Shown here one piece after another: positions 60,989-64,000 of a stretch of 64,000 nucleotides of DNA. Source of the DNA: Mycobacterium sp. GA-0227b (GTDB taxonomy: Bacteria > Actinomycetota > Actinomycetes > Mycobacteriales > Mycobacteriaceae); assembly GCF_001499855.1 (NCBI RefSeq), contig NZ_LQIK01000012.1, positions 372,001 through 436,000 of the forward strand. Direction: 5' to 3'. Numbering within the stretch: the first letter of the stretch is position 1; each line of letters starts with the position of its first letter. The translations under genes were made by a program, and so were the position numbers. The notes under the pieces were generated by a model. It was given only the letters and a program-made list of their open reading frames with translations, was not told where the DNA came from and did no database searches.

Positions 60989-61004
60989 GGCTGTCCTTCT
61001 GCGG

Positions 61005-62531
61005 TCAGGCCAGGCTCGCGCGGTTGACCTTGTCGCTCGGGCGCACCGTGATCGCCGCCCCGAGTGGGTCGCCGTCGGACATCAGCGCGACGAGGTCGTC
61101 CTCCTCGGAGATGGCCAGGAACCGCGAGTCGTCCGAGTCGAGCCTGCCGACGATGATCCCGGTGCGCACCGGCCAGTCGTACCGCACCGAGTACGTCTCG
61201 ATGGTGGCGCGCCCCTCGGGGCGCTCGGTGACCGGAACCGTCGGCAGCGCAGCGACTTCCGCATTCAGTTCTGCGCTGCGGTCGGCCCGCCAATCGGCAG
61301 GAAGCGTCGAATAGATGCCGACCGAGTACTTGCTCATCGTGCCGCCGTTGGCGCCCACAAAGCCGAATCGGCTCGGGATGTCGCGCAATTGGGTGACCGT
61401 CTCGGCGATGGCGTGCAACGAGTAGCTGTTGCCCGGCCCGCCGAAGTAGGGCAAGCCGCCGGTCACCGTCAGGCCACGCGGGTCGTCACCATCGATGCCC
61501 AGCGCTTCACAGATCACGAAGACCGGGAAGGGGAAGCAGCTGTACAGGTCGAGAGTCGCGAGGTCGTCGACACCGATTCCGGCCACCCGCAGGGCTTCCC
61601 GCGCGGCGTGCACGGCCGCGGGGCTCGCGCCGAGGTCGGCGCGGTCCAGCAGGCCTTGCTCGGTCATGTCCGAGTGGCCGTGCAGATACACCCACTTCTC
61701 CTCGGGCACCCCGAGGCGCCGTGCGGCGGCCACCGACATCATGATCGCTGCGGCACCCTGGTTGACCTGATCGCGTGCCACCAGCAGGCGGGGATACGGG
61801 TCGCAGATCATCCGGTTGTCGTCGGTGACGGTGACGATCTCCTCGACCGAACGCTCGACCGGCGATGACGAAAACGGGTTCTTGGCAGCCACTTTCGACA
61901 GCGGCGCGAACAATTCGGCCATCTCCCGCCGGTATTCGGCGACACCCAGCCCGAGCCGGCGGCGCCGCGCGTTGTCCAGCAGGCCGTATTGCACTGCTGC
62001 GCCGGTCAATCCGTGCGAGGCGGTGTACTCGGTGAAGTACTGGTGGATCTGATGTCCGCGGTCCTCGAGTTGGCCGTCGACGTGTTCGGTGAAGTCCGGC
62101 TTCTCGTCCCGGCTCGCAAAGTAGCGCGCCGTCGATCCCGGCTCCGAGCCGATCACCATCGCCACGTCGAATTCACCGGCGGCAATGGCGTTTCCGGCCT
62201 CGGTGACCAGCTTCTGCGGACCCTGCCCGCCCACCGGCTCGAGCACCACTCGCGCGGGATCGCCGCCGACCCGCCGCATCACCGAACGCGGATAGTTGTT
62301 CGACTTTCCCAGCGTCGCGGGCATCGGACCGGAGATCTCGAACTGGCGCAGGCCGTACACCGTGTCGATCGCCTTCGCGACTGTGGAAGCCTCCGCCCCA
62401 GTGTCGGCCAGCGCCGCGCGCACCGCCTCGGTGGCGAGGTCGACCGCCGACATGCCCCGGTAGTCGGGATCGTCGATCCGCTCGGTGAACTGTCCGACGC
62501 CGACGATGACCGGGGTCCGGGGATCGACCAT
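61005..62531 (-). CDS. Thiolase-like protein type 1, without the nucleophilic cysteine
   Basis: 508 residues: thiolase-fold region (about 1-420) plus an additional C-terminal domain (about 425-508), as in mycobacterial thiolase-like protein 1. Where thiolases have the acylated cysteine (VNRVCGSG) this protein reads LEPVGGQGP, with Gly101 in that place. The CoA-binding and second-half motifs (DLYSCFPFPVF, GFVGANGGTMSKYS) are kept, so CoA binding without thiolysis is likely. AGGAGG precedes the ATG. Confidence 0.85.
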   Translation of the reverse strand: MVDPRTPVIVGVGQFTERIDDPDYRGMSAVDLATEAVRAALADTGAEASTVAKAIDTVYGLRQFEISGPMPATLGKSNNYPRSVMRRVGGDPARVVLEPVGGQGPQKLVTEAGNAIAAGEFDVAMVIGSEPGSTARYFASRDEKPDFTEHVDGQLEDRGHQIHQYFTEYTASHGLTGAAVQYGLLDNARRRRLGLGVAEYRREMAELFAPLSKVAAKNPFSSSPVERSVEEIVTVTDDNRMICDPYPRLLVARDQVNQGAAAIMMSVAAARRLGVPEEKWVYLHGHSDMTEQGLLDRADLGASPAAVHAAREALRVAGIGVDDLATLDLYSCFPFPVFVICEALGIDGDDPRGLTVTGGLPYFGGPGNSYSLHAIAETVTQLRDIPSRFGFVGANGGTMSKYSVGIYSTLPADWRADRSAELNAEVAALPTVPVTERPEGRATIETYSVRYDWPVRTGIIVGRLDSDDSRFLAISEEDDLVALMSDGDPLGAAITVRPSDKVNRASLA

Positions 62532-62541
62532 TACAGACCTC

Positions 62542-62563
62542 CTGACGGGTGTTAATTCGTCAG
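62542..62563. promoter_or_regulatory. Inverted repeat next to the ribosome site of the thiolase-like gene
   Basis: CTGACG and CGTCAG are separated by 10 AT-rich bases. On the transcribed strand the second arm runs directly into AGGAGG. It could be an operator or an RNA hairpin that affects ribosome access. Confidence 0.5.
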
Positions 62564-62621
62564 GCTAATCGACCGGTGGAACGTGGTCCTAATCCTGCGG
62601 TGAACTTCACACCGGCCAGGA

Positions 62622-63524
62622 CTACATGCCCTGGAGGATCTCCCGGGCCAGGCGCGCGGTCTCCGACGGCGTCTTGCCGACCTTCACCCCCGCGGCCTCC
62701 AGCGCTTCCTTCTTGGCCTGCGCGGTACCGGACGACCCGGACACGATCGCGCCGGCGTGACCCATGGTCTTGCCCTCGGGCGCGGTAAAGCCCGCGACGT
62801 AGCCGACGACCGGCTTGCTCACGTTGGCCTTGATGTAGTCGGCGGCCCGCTCCTCGGCGTCGCCGCCGATCTCACCGATCATCACGATGACCTTGGTGTC
62901 GGGATCCTTTTCGAACGCTTCGATCGCGTCGATGTGCGTGGTGCCGATGACCGGGTCACCGCCGATGCCGATCGAGGTCGAGAAGCCCAGATCGCCCAGT
63001 TCGAACATCATCTGGTAGGTCAGCGTGCCCGATTTGGACACCAGGCCGACCGGGCCGGGGCCGGTGATGTTGGCGGGCGTGATGCCGGCCAGCGCCTCGC
63101 CGGGCGTGATGATGCCCGGGCAGTTGGGGCCGATGATGCGGGTCTTCTGTCCCTTCTCGACGTTATAGGCCCAAACGAAGGCGGTGTCCTGCACGGGAAC
63201 ACCCTCGGTGATCACCACGAGCAGCGGGATCTCCGCGTCGATGGCCTCGATCATCGCGTCCTTGGCGAACTTCGGCGGTACGAACACCACGGACACGTCG
63301 GCGCCGGTTTCCTTCATCGCCTCGGCGACGGTGCCGAACACCGGCAGCTCGACGTCGTTACCGTCAGAGTCCTTGTGCGACACCGTGGTTCCGGCCTTGC
63401 GGGCGTTGACGCCGCCGACCAGTTGCGTGCCGGCCTTGAGCATCAGCGCGGTGTGCTTGGTGCCCTCGCCGCCGGTGATCCCCTGGACGATGACCTTGGA
63501 ATCTCTGTTGATGAAAATAGACAT
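62622..63524 (-). CDS. sucD: Succinyl-CoA ligase alpha subunit
   Basis: 300 residues; TCA-cycle substrate-level phosphorylation with SucC. CoA-binding loop [36 protein letters not shown], and the phosphohistidine site GHAGAIVSG near residue 255. It follows sucC in the same direction after 13 bases. Confidence 0.97.
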   Translation of the reverse strand: MSIFINRDSKVIVQGITGGEGTKHTALMLKAGTQLVGGVNARKAGTTVSHKDSDGNDVELPVFGTVAEAMKETGADVSVVFVPPKFAKDAMIEAIDAEIPLLVVITEGVPVQDTAFVWAYNVEKGQKTRIIGPNCPGIITPGEALAGITPANITGPGPVGLVSKSGTLTYQMMFELGDLGFSTSIGIGGDPVIGTTHIDAIEAFEKDPDTKVIVMIGEIGGDAEERAADYIKANVSKPVVGYVAGFTAPEGKTMGHAGAIVSGSSGTAQAKKEALEAAGVKVGKTPSETARLAREILQGM

Positions 63525-63537
63525 CGGTCATCTCTCC

Positions 63538-64000
63538 TTAAGATTTGCTCGCCAGCTCGGCGGCTTTGTCGGCGGCTTCGTCCATCGTGCCCAATTCGGT
63601 CACCAACGGGTGGTTGGCCTCCGCCAGGATGCGACGGCCTTCATCGACGTTGTTGCCGTCGAGTCGGACCACGAGCGGCTTGTTGGCCTCGTCGCCGAGG
63701 ATCTTCAGCGCGTTGACGATGCCGTTGGCGACCGCGTCGCAGGAGGTGATGCCGCCGAACACGTTGACGAACACGCTCTTGACCTGCGCATCGTGCAGGA
63801 TCACGTCCAGGCCCGCGGCCATCACCTCGGCCGAGGCGCCGCCGCCGATGTCGAGGAAGTTGGCCGGTTTCACGCCGCCGTGCTTCTCGCCCGCGTAGGC
63901 GACCACGTCCAGCGTCGACATCACCAGGCCCGCCCCGTTGCCGATGATTCCGACCTCACCGTCGAGCTTGACGTAGTTGAGGTCGTGCTCCTTGGCCTTG
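63538..64000 (-). CDS. sucC: Succinyl-CoA ligase beta subunit, C-terminal part (5' end beyond window)
   Basis: The visible 153 C-terminal residues begin [17 protein letters not shown] and contain [25 protein letters not shown] and [20 protein letters not shown], the nucleotide and subunit-interface motifs of SucC. The N-terminal ATP-grasp domain lies outside the window. An apparent start at 63924 is internal to this gene. Confidence 0.96.
   Translation of the reverse strand, partial: KAKEHDLNYVKLDGEVGIIGNGAGLVMSTLDVVAYAGEKHGGVKPANFLDIGGGASAEVMAAGLDVILHDAQVKSVFVNVFGGITSCDAVANGIVNALKILGDEANKPLVVRLDGNNVDEGRRILAEANHPLVTELGTMDEAADKAAELASKS

Overview
This window is a GC-rich stretch of chromosome from a mycobacterium, most likely a rapid-growing Mycolicibacterium. 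Three things support that: the gene order (ksgA-rpfB-tatD-metG, pat, galU-glp-rimJ-glpR, mprAB-pepD-moaB2, purH-purN-perM, sucCD), two MspA-family outer-membrane porins, and many mycobacterial families (PE-PPE hydrolase, LpqN/LpqT and DUF5642 lipoproteins, RpfB, Ruc). From memory, the backbone follows the Rv0951-Rv1010 segment of M. tuberculosis in mirror image, with accessory genes inserted between blocks. I see no prophage, insertion sequence, rRNA operon or CRISPR array.

Left third (1-25 kb). The 5' part of ksgA, rpfB and tatD run leftward; metG and gdhA run rightward. A FAD oxidoreductase plus ECF41-type sigma factor pair carries its own ECF41-like promoter. pabB, rsmI and pmt follow, then an AbiEi-like protein next to a dispersed hairpin repeat. 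arcA and soxR diverge around a SoxR box. An AlkB-like dioxygenase sits behind a near-consensus SOS box and a leaderless promoter. A leftward operon encodes a stand-alone PE-PPE hydrolase and two DUF5642 lipoproteins. Next are an LpqN-type lipoprotein, the translationally coupled pat-aroE-like pair, a Mn-type sodA, an SDR, and the divergent NmtR/P1B-4 ATPase metal module. A small secreted protein, a terminator and tRNA-Ala(CGC) close the section.

Middle third (25-47 kb). The operon galU-glp-rimJ-glpR includes a MoeA homologue whose active-site motifs are degenerate, together with its likely membrane receptor. A formate-tetrahydrofolate ligase and a CIRCE-controlled redox chaperone (Ruc) follow, then a SAF protein and mscL. 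Two porin genes identical over the whole coding sequence and terminator stand in tandem. A 52-residue gene lies behind a perfect CRP site. moaB2, pepD, mprB and mprA form a leftward envelope-stress block with MprA-box and SigE-like sites. rpmF follows. A rightward, tightly coupled operon (AtuA-like, two acyl-CoA dehydrogenases, biotin-dependent acyl-CoA carboxylase beta and alpha subunits, enoyl-CoA hydratase) looks like a branched-chain or isoprenoid acyl-CoA degradation pathway.

Right third (47-64 kb). An HTTM membrane protein pair, an NmrA-type protein and a DUF1707 protein precede a MoxR-type AAA ATPase/VWA pair. Then come a lipoprotein, purH-purN-perM, the Rv0954-like divisome protein, an F420-dependent oxidoreductase behind a perfect KstR motif, an orphan ModA, a cysteine-less thiolase-like protein, and sucD with the 3' part of sucC. 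Several promoters place a -10 hexamer 6-8 bases before the start codon, so leaderless transcripts are probably common here.
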